A stretch of 64,000 nt of DNA, taken from assembly GCA_024642665.1 (NCBI GenBank), contig JAHEAR010000013.1, positions 1 to 64,000 on the forward strand, read 5' to 3'. The DNA comes from Bacteroidota bacterium (GTDB lineage: Bacteria > Bacteroidota > Bacteroidia > Chitinophagales > Saprospiraceae). The position numbers and the translations under genes were made by a program. Shown one piece after another: positions 18,098-27,929 of the stretch; position 1 is the stretch's first letter; every line of letters starts with the position of its first letter. The notes under the pieces were generated by a model. That model was not told where the DNA came from. It saw only the letters and a program-made list of their open reading frames with translations, and made no database searches.

Positions 18098-21000
18098 ATG
18101 TTTAACTGGACAGCATCGGGATTAATACTGCTGACGCTTTGGTTTTCGAGCGACCCTGTAATGATGGGTTCGAAGACTTTGCCGGAAACCCTTGCGTCCA
18201 CATCGGCTTGTGACCTGATCGTAGATGCCGGACCAGACACAAATGTTTGCGCACCAGGAGGACTGGTTCAATTAATGGGTGCTATCACCGGTAATTCCAT
18301 TTTCTATCAATGGACCCCATATACCGGATTGAGCAATCCACTTATTCTCGATCCGACGGCAGATGTTACGGGACCGATCACATACACGCTGACTGCTTAC
18401 GGTGTAGATCCATCCAATCCCAGCCTGGTTACGAATGGCGATTTCTCGTTAGGAAATGTTGGTTTTACAACGGATTACAACTACGTCGTCGATATCCCCG
18501 GTATCCAAAATGAGATGGTTCCAGAAGGCACTTATACCGTTGTGTCTAATCCTAATCTGGTGCACACCGGATTTTCAGCTTGTATGGATCATACCGGCGG
18601 CGGCGGCGATATGTTAGTGGTGAATGGAGCTGCTTCGTTTCAGGATGTCTGGTGTCAGACTATATCGCTTGCCCCCAATAGCATCTATAATGTATCTGCC
18701 TGGGTGGCTTCCGTCAATCCATCTTCACCGGCGCAATTACAATTTTCAATCAATGGCACGCCGATCGGGCCGATTATCTATGCCCCTTCTACCACATGCC
18801 TTTGGACCCCTTTCAATGCTTCCTGGTTTTCAGGTTCCAATACGTCCGCTGAGATCTGCATACTCAATTTGAATACGGCCGCCGGTGGAAATGATTTTGC
18901 GATTGATGATATTTCAATGGTAGAACTTTGCTCAGTTCAGGATGAAGTTGAAATCACCATATATAATGAAGTAGCCCCTTTGCCTGTCATCGATGGTCCT
19001 GCATTCCTTTGTGAAGGAGAAACAGGCGTCTACACGGCTACCTTCCCTCCGGATCCACCGATCTATGCTTATCAATGGACATTACCACCGGGGGCAACAA
19101 TCATCAATGGGCAGGGAACACCGGTAATAACCGTCCATTGGGAATATCCCCAGACCGGTGAATTATGTCTCGAGATAGAAACACGCTGTGATATGAATGA
19201 GGCCTGCTTTGAAGTGACGGTTGGGACGCTGCCGGAATTTCCGTTGATCACCGGCCCCATGTCTTTATGTCCGGGAGAAACCGCAGTTTTCTATACGCCT
19301 GAACTTGATGCAGATGACATGTTTTCCTGGACCGTTCCCACCAATGTAGTGATCATCAGCGGACAGGGCACCAATGAGATTGAAGTAGAATGGGCTACTC
19401 CCGGAGATGCAGAAATATGCCTTGAGGTAACCAATGTTTGTGGCAGTATTGAAAACTGTGCGATACTCACCCTTTGGCCCGGCTATCTTTCTCTTTTTGA
19501 TACTACTATATGCGAAGGAAATACAATTGTGATCAATGGCACCACCTATGGCAATGGCTTATTTACCGGAACAGAAATTTTTACTTCCATTGCCGGTTGT
19601 GATAGTATTGTTGAAATAGAAATTACTGAGGCTACGGTCCTTGAATTTTTACTTTCGAGCACCTTATGTCCCGGTGACTCTTTGTTTTTGGAAGGTGCCT
19701 TTCAGACAGAAGAGGGTACTTATACAGACTCATTTACAACAGTATCCGGGTGTGATAGCATAGTGATTACAGAACTCATTTTTTCAGCCTTTGATACGAC
19801 ATGGATTAATTTATTGAGTTGTAGTCCTGCGGATACCGGAGTGACTATCATCACCTACTCACAAGGCCTTTGCGATAGTACAGTGGTGACGCAAGTCACT
19901 TTAGCACCAACAGATACTACACACCTTACAGCGTATTCCTGTTTGCCTTCAGATACGGGAACGGTGTCCATACTCCTCATGAATCAATTTGGATGTGATA
20001 GCCTTGTAAGTACCTCTACCTTATTATTACCAACAGATACCTTGTTGATTTTTCAAAGCACTTGTGATCCTGCACAGGTGGGAACGACTACTCAAACGTA
20101 TTCCAATATTAGTGGTTGTGATAGTATCGTGATCACCACTGTTGATTTTGTATTGTCTGACACAACGATTATTTTCCAACCCACTTGTTTATATGCAGAT
20201 ACCGGTTCAGTTTCAACATTGCTGACTAACAGTATGGGATGTGACAGCCTGATTATTATCAATACTTTTTATGGCGGATCTGATACCACTTTTCTAAATA
20301 CTACTTCCTGCGATCCAGCGGATGCCGGCTATACCTATGCAACATTGTTGAACCAATATGCATGTGACAGTATTATTTCGCTTTATACACTGCTACTACA
20401 TTCCGATACAACATTTCTTTCAGGCAGTAGCTGTCTGCCACAAGATACCGGAACAACCATGCAAGTGCTTACAAATAGTTTTGGTTGTGACAGTACAGTC
20501 ATCACTTCAACCACTTTAAATCCTATTGACGAATGTAGTATTGAAGCTAGTTACGAAGTGATACAACCTTTATGTTTTGGTGATACAAGTTTGATCACGG
20601 TCATTGCAGCAATAGGTCTGGCACCATATGCAGTTATTTGGACACACGAAAATATGGTGCTGACCGGGAACATAACAATCAATACAACACCGGGGTCATC
20701 TTTCATTGAGTTGCTTACTTCCGGTACTTATTTTTTCGAAATAAAATCAGCGAATGGATTATCGCTATTGGATACGATCACTATACTTGATATTCCTCCG
20801 CTTGAAGTGAGCCTTTATGTACCACTTGATCCTTATGGATTTGGGATAGCTTGCTTTGGCGATTCAACCGGTATGGTCATTTCTTCGTTGGAAGAAATGG
20901 GCACACCACCCTACAGTTATTTATGGTCTGACAATTCTATAGCATCTTCTTTAGAAATGCTGCCTGAAGGTACATATGCTTTAACCGTGACGGATGTTAA

Positions 21001-21811
21001 CGGATGTACTGCTGCTGCTTCAACGTCGATTGTTGCACCCGATCCGATGGTCTATGGACTTGATGTCATGGATATTACTTGCTTTGGCTTTCAGAATGGG
21101 AGTGCTGCACTATCAGGTGTCACCGGAGGTGTAACTCCCTGGTCGACATCGCTTGATGGAAATTCTTTTTCAAATACATTACAGTATTCATCCCTTGGTG
21201 GGGGCGAACATCAATTAATTCTGATGGATCAAAACGGGTGTATGGCCAAAGAAAATTTTACGATTGACGAACCGGAGGCATGGTCCATTTCTTTGGCTGC
21301 TGACACGACTTTAGTCTTTGGGCAATCTATTGATCTGGATGTTAATATCAGTGGTTTTCCGGCAGGGATATTGCAAACGATGTGGTCAGATGGTCTGTGC
21401 CAAAATTGTCTTTCACGAAATATAATGCCGGCAACCAATTCTAATTATGCCGTGACCGCCATGGATGAAAATGGATGTACCGATGAAGATGATATCTCCA
21501 TCAAAATAGTCATCGATCGGAATCTTTACATCCCCAATGTATTCTCTCCCAATGGTGATCAGGTCAATGATTTATTCACATTACAGGCAGGGGCAGGTCT
21601 GCAGGAAATTGAAATCATGTCCATCTTTGATCGGTGGGGAAATCTTGTTTTCCAAAAGGAACACGTTGACCCGAATGATTTGTCTAACATGTGGAACGGC
21701 ACCATGAAGGGTCAAACACTCAACCCCGGTGTTTATGTGTATACACTTACAGCGGTGTTTAAAGATGGCGAAAGGGAAATACGCTATGGGGATGTTACGA
21801 TCTTGCGGTAA
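18098..21811 (+). CDS. T9SS type B sorting-domain protein with Cys-knot-like and SprB repeats
   Basis: This 1237-residue secreted protein is probably cell-surface. After an N-terminal signal segment comes a PKD-like piece (IVDAGPDTNVCAPGG) and a carbohydrate-binding-like sandwich at about 105-285. Two more Ig/PKD-like modules follow at about 295-465. Residues about 467-810 form eight units of about 40 residues, each ending in a CDS(I/T/L) motif (for example GCDSIVITE) with a second Cys upstream, suggesting one disulfide per unit. SprB-type repeats follow at about 815-1060 (ITCFGFQNGSAALSG). The end from about 1140 is the gliding-motility-type C-terminal domain (YIPNVFSPNGDQVNDLF), the type B sorting signal of the type IX secretion system. 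Adhesion is the likely role. Confidence 0.93.
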   Translation: MFNWTASGLILLTLWFSSDPVMMGSKTLPETLASTSACDLIVDAGPDTNVCAPGGLVQLMGAITGNSIFYQWTPYTGLSNPLILDPTADVTGPITYTLTAYGVDPSNPSLVTNGDFSLGNVGFTTDYNYVVDIPGIQNEMVPEGTYTVVSNPNLVHTGFSACMDHTGGGGDMLVVNGAASFQDVWCQTISLAPNSIYNVSAWVASVNPSSPAQLQFSINGTPIGPIIYAPSTTCLWTPFNASWFSGSNTSAEICILNLNTAAGGNDFAIDDISMVELCSVQDEVEITIYNEVAPLPVIDGPAFLCEGETGVYTATFPPDPPIYAYQWTLPPGATIINGQGTPVITVHWEYPQTGELCLEIETRCDMNEACFEVTVGTLPEFPLITGPMSLCPGETAVFYTPELDADDMFSWTVPTNVVIISGQGTNEIEVEWATPGDAEICLEVTNVCGSIENCAILTLWPGYLSLFDTTICEGNTIVINGTTYGNGLFTGTEIFTSIAGCDSIVEIEITEATVLEFLLSSTLCPGDSLFLEGAFQTEEGTYTDSFTTVSGCDSIVITELIFSAFDTTWINLLSCSPADTGVTIITYSQGLCDSTVVTQVTLAPTDTTHLTAYSCLPSDTGTVSILLMNQFGCDSLVSTSTLLLPTDTLLIFQSTCDPAQVGTTTQTYSNISGCDSIVITTVDFVLSDTTIIFQPTCLYADTGSVSTLLTNSMGCDSLIIINTFYGGSDTTFLNTTSCDPADAGYTYATLLNQYACDSIISLYTLLLHSDTTFLSGSSCLPQDTGTTMQVLTNSFGCDSTVITSTTLNPIDECSIEASYEVIQPLCFGDTSLITVIAAIGLAPYAVIWTHENMVLTGNITINTTPGSSFIELLTSGTYFFEIKSANGLSLLDTITILDIPPLEVSLYVPLDPYGFGIACFGDSTGMVISSLEEMGTPPYSYLWSDNSIASSLEMLPEGTYALTVTDVNGCTAAASTSIVAPDPMVYGLDVMDITCFGFQNGSAALSGVTGGVTPWSTSLDGNSFSNTLQYSSLGGGEHQLILMDQNGCMAKENFTIDEPEAWSISLAADTTLVFGQSIDLDVNISGFPAGILQTMWSDGLCQNCLSRNIMPATNSNYAVTAMDENGCTDEDDISIKIVIDRNLYIPNVFSPNGDQVNDLFTLQAGAGLQEIEIMSIFDRWGNLVFQKEHVDPNDLSNMWNGTMKGQTLNPGVYVYTLTAVFKDGEREIRYGDVTILR

Positions 21812-21846
21812 TCAACATCTTCACATCATAAGATCCTAAACTACAT

Positions 21847-22419
21847 TTAAAATTTTACCGTGAAAATTAAGAGGCCTAAAAAAATAAGTACACTGGCCAC
21901 AAATCCGATCATTAAAATCAAGTAGGCATATACCAGCAGATTAAACTTTCGTTTGAGGATTAATCCCTGATTATAAATATCAATGGTCAGGTGGTCATAC
22001 AACTCACCTTCTTTCTCAAGGAGTTCATGCATCTTAGTGATAAACTCTGCTTGCGAATACGAAGGCATTGCGCCAAAAAATAGCAAGCTTGTTTTATTTC
22101 CTGTAATAGCCGGTTTTTTATTGGTGATCAATTTTGGACGAGCCGCCTGAACAGCAAAGACAAGGGATATCAACGACGTAATAACGATGATGACAATAGG
22201 GGCCAAAAACAAAACACCGAAATCACTGATCGCTCCTGAAATTGTACCATAACCGGTAATCGCAGCAATAGCAGAAATCACCATGGTGCTGACGGAGATA
22301 ATCATATTCGCTTTATAATCTGCGATCTGGACTAACTTACTTTGGTGATTGTGGGATACCCGAAAGAGTGTTTCTCTTCCGCGCCCCCCTTTCTGCTTCT
22401 TTTGTACTTTCTCTTCCAT
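21847..22419 (-). CDS. Pycsar-effector-like membrane protein (PycTM/DUF5706)
   Basis: This 190-residue protein has the layout of the Pycsar effector transmembrane family. A short head contains RETLFRVSHNHQSKLVQIAD, and the conserved ADYKAN motif is at residues 33-38. Two membrane helices follow at about 39-59 and 68-92, ending in AARP. A cytoplasmic region starts SLLFFGAMPSYSQAEF and continues to DIYNQGLILKRKFNLL, and a last helix lies at about 161-187. In Pycsar anti-phage systems such effectors sense cCMP or cUMP and damage the membrane. Many Bacteroidota homologues carry an N-terminal HD domain, which is absent here. It begins 9 bp after the ruvB stop on the same strand, so the two are probably cotranscribed. 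No cyclase gene is seen in the window. Confidence 0.82.
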   Translation of the reverse strand: MEEKVQKKQKGGRGRETLFRVSHNHQSKLVQIADYKANMIISVSTMVISAIAAITGYGTISGAISDFGVLFLAPIVIIVITSLISLVFAVQAARPKLITNKKPAITGNKTSLLFFGAMPSYSQAEFITKMHELLEKEGELYDHLTIDIYNQGLILKRKFNLLVYAYLILMIGFVASVLIFLGLLIFTVKF

Positions 22420-22428
22420 AATATTTCG

Positions 22429-23457
22429 CTAAGAAAACAAATCCTGTTGGGATGATCTGTAGGGTACTCCAAGATGTTCAAAGGCTTTCGGTGTGGCCTC
22501 GCGTCCTCTTGGTGTTCGCTGGATAAATCCCTGCATCACTAAAAAAGGTTCATATACCTCCTCGATCGTACCCGGATCTTCACCAACCGCTGTTGCAATC
22601 GTTGAAATACCAACAGGTCCTCCTCGAAACTTATGTATAATCGTGGACAAAATACGATTGTCCATTTCATCCAATCCATATTGATCTACGCGCAAAGCAT
22701 TAAGTCCATGGATCGCAATTTCTTCGTCAATGGTCCCGGAACCTTTAATCTGCGCGAAATCTCTAACTCTTCGCAATAGCGCATTTGATATTCGTGGTGT
22801 ACCTCTGGAGCGCAAGGCTATTTCCAGTCGTCCTTTATCCGTGATCGGTACTTCCAGAATAGAGGCAGATCTTGAAATGATTTTCTCCAGCGTAGGGACC
22901 GTATAATAATCCAGATGAAAATTGATGCCGAAGCGAGCGCGCATGGGGGCAGAGATCAAACCGAGTCTAGTGGTGGCACCCACCAATGTAAATGGCTGCA
23001 GACTTATTTGCACAGATCTTGCGGAAGGACCACTATCGATCATGATATCGATGCGATAATCCTCCATGGCTGAGTACAGATATTCTTCTACGACTGTATT
23101 CAATCGATGGATTTCATCGATAAATAATACATCTCCCTCCTGAAGATTGGTCAGTAAACCTGCCAGATCCCCAGGTTTTTCAATGACCGGACCTGAAGTG
23201 ATTCGAAGATTTGCCCCTAATTCTGAAGAAATTATATGGGATAGTGTAGTCTTTCCTAATCCCGGTGGCCCATGCAATAAAACATGATCCAAAGCCTCTT
23301 TGCGCTGTTTGGCTGCTTCAATAAAGACATAGAGGTTTTCTACAATGTCTTCCTGCCCTGCAAAATCAGTAAACCCCTTGGGACGCAAGGCTTTTTCGAC
23401 TTGTTTTTCTTGCGGTGACAGATGGTCATCTGCGCCTTCAATGATAGGATTTCGCAT
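22429..23457 (-). CDS. ruvB: Holliday junction branch migration helicase RuvB
   Basis: This AAA+ ATPase drives RuvA-bound Holliday junction branch migration. The start at 23457 ([19 protein letters not shown]) gives 342 residues, the usual RuvB length. A longer frame from 23487 adds ten hydrophobic residues that are not typical. Walker A ([10 protein letters not shown]), Walker B (LFIDEIHRL), sensor 1 (VGATTRLG), the arginine finger region (APMRARFG) and the C-terminal winged helix ([13 protein letters not shown]) are all present. ruvA and ruvC are not nearby, as in many Bacteroidota. The Pycsar-effector-like gene follows after only 9 bp. Confidence 0.96.
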   Translation of the reverse strand: MRNPIIEGADDHLSPQEKQVEKALRPKGFTDFAGQEDIVENLYVFIEAAKQRKEALDHVLLHGPPGLGKTTLSHIISSELGANLRITSGPVIEKPGDLAGLLTNLQEGDVLFIDEIHRLNTVVEEYLYSAMEDYRIDIMIDSGPSARSVQISLQPFTLVGATTRLGLISAPMRARFGINFHLDYYTVPTLEKIISRSASILEVPITDKGRLEIALRSRGTPRISNALLRRVRDFAQIKGSGTIDEEIAIHGLNALRVDQYGLDEMDNRILSTIIHKFRGGPVGISTIATAVGEDPGTIEEVYEPFLVMQGFIQRTPRGREATPKAFEHLGVPYRSSQQDLFS

Positions 23458-23509
23458 CAGCTGTAAAAGTATTGAAAAAATAGGCACCCGCCGCTTCCAT
23501 TAGAATTTC

Positions 23510-23517
23510 TAATTTTG
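23510..23517 (+). promoter_or_regulatory. Bacteroidota -7 promoter box upstream of icd
   Basis: TAATTTTG fits TAnnTTTG and ends 28 bp before the icd start, a normal leader length. No TTTG was found at the expected -33 distance. Confidence 0.5.
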
Positions 23518-23545
23518 CGCCTCATTCAAATGAAAACATATTGCA

Positions 23546-24811
23546 ATGGACGGATCAAAAATAACGATGGCAAATGAAGGTATTCAGGTACCTAATGACC
23601 CAATTATCCCATTTATTGAGGGCGATGGTATAGGCGCAGATATATGGGCTGCTTCAGTACGCGTATTTGATGCAGCTGTACAAAAAGCTTACAATGGAGC
23701 CAAAAAAGTGCACTGGAAAGAGGTTCTGGCCGGTGAAAAAGCATTTAAAAGCACCGGAGACTGGCTTCCGCAGGAAACGCTGGATATCATCTCAAGCCAC
23801 CTGGTAGCCATCAAAGGACCCTTGACCACCCCGGTAGGTGGGGGCATTCGGTCTCTGAACGTCGCTTTAAGGCAGAAATTAGATCTATACGCTTGTGTTC
23901 GCCCGGTCAGATGGTTCACCGGAGTGCCTTCCCCGGTAAAAGATCCAGGAAAAGTCAATATGACGATATTCAGAGAAAATACTGAAGATATCTATGCCGG
24001 CATCGAATATTTAGCCGGAACTCCTGAAAATGAGCGTGTTAAGCGTTTTTTAATCGAAGAAATGGGGGTGAAAAATATCCGATTCCCGAATACTTCTTCG
24101 CTGGGAATCAAGCCGGTATCTCAGGAAGGCACAGAGCGCCTGGTCAGAGCAGCCATTGAATACGCCCTGAAGAAGAACCAAAGAAGTGTGACGCTGGTCC
24201 ACAAAGGGAACATTATGAAATTTACGGAAGGTAAATTTAAGGAATGGGGATATGCCCTGGCAGAGAGGGAATACGGAAATCGCGTATTTACATGGGCACA
24301 GTATGACAGAATCGCCGCTACCAATGGTCAGGAAGCAGCTGATGCAGCGCAAAAGGAAGCTATTGATGGTGGTGCTCTCCTGATCAAAGATGTGATCGCT
24401 GATGCATTCCTACAGCAGATTCTATTACGTCCTGCTGAATATGATGTCATCGCCACGCTCAATCTAAATGGTGATTATATCTCCGACGCCCTTGCCGCGA
24501 TGGTCGGTGGAATCGGCATTGCCCCGGGAGCGAATATCAATTATGTCAATGGCTCTGCCATATTTGAAGCAACGCATGGAACAGCTCCTAAATATGCCGG
24601 GCTGGACAAAGTCAACCCAAGCTCAGTGATTCTTTCAGGCGTTATGATGTTTGATTATCTGGGATGGGGTGAAGTAGGCGAATTGATTGAAACCAGCCTG
24701 GAAAAGGCTATTGCAAACAAACGCGTGACGTATGATTTTAATCGTTTGATGGACGGAGCAACCTTGTTGAAATGCTCTGAATTTGGTGATGAAATCATCT
24801 CAAATATGTAA
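23546..24811 (+). CDS. icd: NADP-dependent isocitrate dehydrogenase
   Basis: This 421-residue TCA-cycle enzyme oxidises isocitrate to 2-oxoglutarate and belongs to the E. coli type homodimeric class. The N-terminus contains [16 protein letters not shown]. The substrate loop [20 protein letters not shown] is the signature of this subgroup, followed by [13 protein letters not shown]. The metal and cofactor region [17 protein letters not shown] and the [11 protein letters not shown] motif are intact. A start at Met8 is possible but removes only seven residues. It is transcribed away from ruvB and has a strong terminator 55 bp beyond its stop. Confidence 0.96.
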   Translation: MDGSKITMANEGIQVPNDPIIPFIEGDGIGADIWAASVRVFDAAVQKAYNGAKKVHWKEVLAGEKAFKSTGDWLPQETLDIISSHLVAIKGPLTTPVGGGIRSLNVALRQKLDLYACVRPVRWFTGVPSPVKDPGKVNMTIFRENTEDIYAGIEYLAGTPENERVKRFLIEEMGVKNIRFPNTSSLGIKPVSQEGTERLVRAAIEYALKKNQRSVTLVHKGNIMKFTEGKFKEWGYALAEREYGNRVFTWAQYDRIAATNGQEAADAAQKEAIDGGALLIKDVIADAFLQQILLRPAEYDVIATLNLNGDYISDALAAMVGGIGIAPGANINYVNGSAIFEATHGTAPKYAGLDKVNPSSVILSGVMMFDYLGWGEVGELIETSLEKAIANKRVTYDFNRLMDGATLLKCSEFGDEIISNM

Positions 24812-24865
24812 CCATTCACTCTTTTCCCTTCCCGTATTCTTCAGGTAGGGTCTTGAACACATAAT

Positions 24866-24901
24866 AAACGGGGTTTCTTTCAAAAAGGACCCCGTTTTTT
24901 T
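24866..24901 (+). terminator. Rho-independent terminator of icd
   Basis: The perfect 9-bp arms AAACGGGGT (24866-24874) and ACCCCGTTT (24889-24897) are followed by a T-run to 24901. Confidence 0.92.
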
Positions 24902-24995
24902 AATTGCCCGAGTTTCGGGATGAGAAATAGCGGCTTTCGAACCATTACATGGACTAAGAGGTTCAAATAAATGAAATCCGTATCTTTCGGCCTTT

Positions 24996-25529
24996 ATGGT
25001 ATCTAACCCCCACAATACGCTCACACAAATTGCAATCAATTCTCTTGATGATTTGCGTCACTACTTAGTGGTCATTGATCCGGTGGTTTATCAATCAGCC
25101 CTGGAGCTACTTTCGGGCTCTACGATAGGCCAGCACACCCGGCATATTATTGAATTTTACAACTGTCTGCTGGACCAAAATGGAAGTAACGATATTCCGG
25201 TAATCAATTATGCAAAGCGCGTCAGAGATATACGTATTGAGTCTGCCCCTGCTTATGCGCTCGCCTGTTTAAGCCGCATTTGTGATCAGCTGATGGAAAT
25301 TGATTTAGAAAAACAATGCTACCTCGATTGTGAAGAACACGGGCAAAAAGATTTGAAGGTTTTATCGACCATTGAAAGAGAATTGATCTACAATATCGAA
25401 CATACCATTCACCACCTTGCGATTGTCAAAATTGCGCTGAAAGTGACCGCACCGGCAATAGATCTTCCTGAACATTTTGGTGTTGCGCCTTCGACAATAC
25501 ACCATCGTCAGGAGTCATGTGCACAGTAA
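24996..25529 (+). CDS. DinB-like four-helix bundle protein
   Basis: This 177-residue protein has the DinB/YfiT-like pattern of three separated His sites that usually bind a metal. TIGQHTRHIIEF lies near residue 45-55, and NIEHTIHHLAIVKIAL lies near residue 130-145. Some DinB-like proteins are thiol-dependent transferases, others are uncharacterised, and the substrate is unknown. The stop overlaps the next gene by 13 bp, making it the first member of a tightly packed four-gene operon. The spacer before it holds the icd terminator. Confidence 0.78.
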   Translation: MVSNPHNTLTQIAINSLDDLRHYLVVIDPVVYQSALELLSGSTIGQHTRHIIEFYNCLLDQNGSNDIPVINYAKRVRDIRIESAPAYALACLSRICDQLMEIDLEKQCYLDCEEHGQKDLKVLSTIERELIYNIEHTIHHLAIVKIALKVTAPAIDLPEHFGVAPSTIHHRQESCAQ

Positions 25530-26227
25530 CTTTCCTATCAACCAATAATCAATTTTTTATCACCTCTAATCGTGATGAAAGTCCGGGGCGTCGTGCTAAA
25601 GGCTTGACTTCCTTGCATGATCAGGGACATCCTAAAATTTATTTCCCTCTCGATGAAACTTCCGGCGGCAGCTGGATCGCACTGACGGAATCAGGCAGGG
25701 CTGTTTGCCTTTTAAATGGTGCTTATGAATCCTTTGTACCACAACCACCCTATCGAATGAGTCGCGGGGAGATTGTCCTTGCCGCTGCTTCGGATGAATA
25801 TAAAGAAGCATTTATCGCCAATGTTGATTTGGTAAATGTTGCCCCCTTCACCTTACTCATTTTTGAAAATAATAGCTTGGATGAGTTGGTTTGGGATGGT
25901 AGTCAAAAACATATCCGGTCGCTTCCGGTGGATCAACCCAACATCTGGTCTTCTGCCACTTTATATCCGCCGGAGGTGAGGGCCTGGCGCAAATCGCTTT
26001 TTGATCAATGGCTCAGGGACACAGAAAATTTAGACCGTGAAAAAATCATTGATTTCCATCAGTTAGCCAATGGAGATTCGGACAATGATTTTGTCATGAA
26101 CAGGGATGATCTTGTAAAAACACTTTCGATCACCAGCATCCGTTTACAGCGCGATACAGCGTCGATCCTGCACCTGGAATTAGAGCAGGATCTACGGGAA
26201 GAAATTTTGATTCAATATGACCGGTGA
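25517..26227 (+). CDS. NRDE (TANGO2-like) family protein
   Basis: This 236-residue protein begins MCTVTFLSTNNQFFITSNRD. It contains the family NRDE motif (SNRDESPGRRA) and the invariant Cys2, which suggests an N-terminal nucleophile hydrolase fold after Met removal. The early segment GGSWIALTESGRAVCLLNG is also typical. Animal TANGO2 is linked to heme or lipid trafficking, but bacterial roles are undefined. It overlaps the DinB-like gene by 13 bp and the ATP-grasp gene by 11 bp, indicating translational coupling. Confidence 0.88.
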   Translation: MCTVTFLSTNNQFFITSNRDESPGRRAKGLTSLHDQGHPKIYFPLDETSGGSWIALTESGRAVCLLNGAYESFVPQPPYRMSRGEIVLAAASDEYKEAFIANVDLVNVAPFTLLIFENNSLDELVWDGSQKHIRSLPVDQPNIWSSATLYPPEVRAWRKSLFDQWLRDTENLDREKIIDFHQLANGDSDNDFVMNRDDLVKTLSITSIRLQRDTASILHLELEQDLREEILIQYDR

Positions 26228-27308
26228 GCGTTCACTATATGCACAGCTACCGGCAGAGATTTCACCGGAAAAATTGTGGTGGAGGCGATTGTTTATTCGC
26301 CTTGGTGCATGGGAATACTGGCCATTGTTTGTGTTCAATATCCCAACCATTGGTATCTGGCTTTGGAATGCAATAAAATCGCGTGATTTGTTTTTCGTCA
26401 CGCTGACAAATCCAGGCATCCCTTATGGTGGTTTTTTTGGTGCATCCAAATCTTCCATTATCGCTGCGATTCCAAAGGATTTTAAGCCAAAAAGCGCCGC
26501 CATACCCAAAGGCACAACGTTTGAAATCCTGCAGCAAAAACTGGAAGAATCAGGAATTTCTTTTCCTGTCATAGCCAAACCTGAAGTTGGGGAGCGGGGG
26601 TGGCTGATTGCCAAAATACAAACCGGTGAAGAATTGTTAGCGTATGTGAAAGCCCATCCAATTGACCTCATCATCCAGGAATACGTCGATCTTCCTTTGG
26701 AACTTGGTGTATTTGTCTATATGATGCCGGATGGAAGTGGTGGTGCGGTTAGTTCAATTTGTGAGAAACATTTTCTGCAAGTGCAGGGTGATGGGCGATC
26801 CTCTTTAGGCCAATTGATTTTAAGTCAGGACAGAGCTGTCCTCCAGTATGAAAAACTAAGAAATCAGTTTGGTCATCGTTGGGAAGAGGTATTGGCTGCT
26901 GGCGAAATTCTGATGCTGGAACCGATTGGGAATCATTGCCGAGGGACGATGTTTCTGGATAGGAATGACCAAATCGATGATACCATTAAAGATCAGATGA
27001 TTGGATTATTAAAATCCATGCCCGGTGTTTATTATGGACGTTTTGACCTGAGGACTCAATCATGGGAGACGCTAAAGAAAGGAGCAGAAATACGCATTTT
27101 AGAATTTAATGGCACCAATAGTGATGTATCCCACATTTTCCAACCCGGCTACTCGCTTTGGACGGCTTACAGGGAAATAGCCTTCCACTGGGACATAATG
27201 CATAAGATTGCACTAAAAAACAGGCAGTTAGACCATAAATCTGCCTCATTTAAAGAAATATTAGCCGCATTAGTTATATATTTTCGGTACAAAAGAACTA
27301 ATCGATAG
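26217..27308 (+). CDS. ATP-grasp family protein (D-Ala-D-Ala ligase-like)
   Basis: This 363-residue protein has a unique N-terminal part of about 80 residues including an aromatic, partly hydrophobic stretch (YWPLFVFNIPTIGIWLWNAI). An ATP-grasp fold follows: FPVIAKPEVGERGWLIAKI supplies the first Lys and nucleotide loop, LIIQEYVDLPLELGVFVY the hinge and metal-proximal strand, and IRILEFNGTNSDVSHIF the late Glu/Asn metal ligands. It is not a housekeeping Ddl, because the N-terminal domain differs and no mur genes are near. It lies 3 bp before the LysE-type exporter gene, so making an amide-linked or ligated small molecule for export is a reasonable but unproven idea. Confidence 0.75.
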   Translation: MTGERSLYAQLPAEISPEKLWWRRLFIRLGAWEYWPLFVFNIPTIGIWLWNAIKSRDLFFVTLTNPGIPYGGFFGASKSSIIAAIPKDFKPKSAAIPKGTTFEILQQKLEESGISFPVIAKPEVGERGWLIAKIQTGEELLAYVKAHPIDLIIQEYVDLPLELGVFVYMMPDGSGGAVSSICEKHFLQVQGDGRSSLGQLILSQDRAVLQYEKLRNQFGHRWEEVLAAGEILMLEPIGNHCRGTMFLDRNDQIDDTIKDQMIGLLKSMPGVYYGRFDLRTQSWETLKKGAEIRILEFNGTNSDVSHIFQPGYSLWTAYREIAFHWDIMHKIALKNRQLDHKSASFKEILAALVIYFRYKRTNR

Positions 27309-27311
27309 CAT

Positions 27312-27929
27312 TTGGGATTTCTGATACACTTTGCATGGGGCTGGGTCTGCAGCTTTTTAGGAATGCTTCCGTTTGGAACAGTAAATGTTGCTATCGCTGA
27401 GACCGCTATCCAGAAAGGGATGAAAATTGCTCTTTTTACGGGTATTGGGGCATCCATTGTTGTTTTTTTTCACTCTTATCTTGCGCTTAGTTTTTATAAC
27501 CTTCTGGCTAATAATCCTGAACGAGAAGCTGCGATTATCATGTGGTGTATTCCGATTTTCTTCATCATAGGCCTGTATTACATCTTCAAAAAGAATGACA
27601 AAAAACCTAAACCAAGGAAAAAGGGAGAAACCGTTATTGGGGTGGCAAAAGGTTTTATGCTTGGATCGCTGAATTTAATTCCTATCCCCTACTATGTATT
27701 CATTGGTGGCTATTTGCATAATGCAGGATTCATCAAACTGGCTCCGGAGTTTATCGCCGCCTTTAGTTGCGGGGTGATCTTTGGGTCATTTGCCGTCTTC
27801 ACTTTATATGCCAAACTCGGACAGTATATTCGAAACAAAAGTGAAAAGCTCAGTGCCTATGCCGGCAAAATTGTCGGACTGATATTCATCGCCATAGCGA
27901 TCAGTCAGGCGTTCCGGTTTTACTGGTAA
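27312..27929 (+). CDS. LysE/RhtB-type amino acid exporter
   Basis: This 205-residue protein has about six membrane segments and an N-terminal GMLPFGTVNVAIAETAIQKG motif, which corresponds to the PGP-containing first helix of LysE exporters. A central charged loop (FKKNDKKPKPRKKGE) and a C-terminal repeat of the fold follow. The start is TTG at 27312, since no in-frame ATG precedes Met18. It sits 3 bp after the ATP-grasp gene as the last member of the operon. The substrate is unknown. Confidence 0.85.
   Translation: MGFLIHFAWGWVCSFLGMLPFGTVNVAIAETAIQKGMKIALFTGIGASIVVFFHSYLALSFYNLLANNPEREAAIIMWCIPIFFIIGLYYIFKKNDKKPKPRKKGETVIGVAKGFMLGSLNLIPIPYYVFIGGYLHNAGFIKLAPEFIAAFSCGVIFGSFAVFTLYAKLGQYIRNKSEKLSAYAGKIVGLIFIAIAISQAFRFYW

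Noticed and set aside
21847-22419. A complete Pycsar defence locus
   Set aside because: Only the effector-type gene is visible. No uridylate or cytidylate cyclase gene is adjacent, so only an orphan effector can be claimed.
22429-23487. RuvB start at 23487
   Set aside because: The additional ten residues [10 protein letters not shown] are hydrophobic and absent from typical RuvB starts, so the Met at 23457 is preferred.
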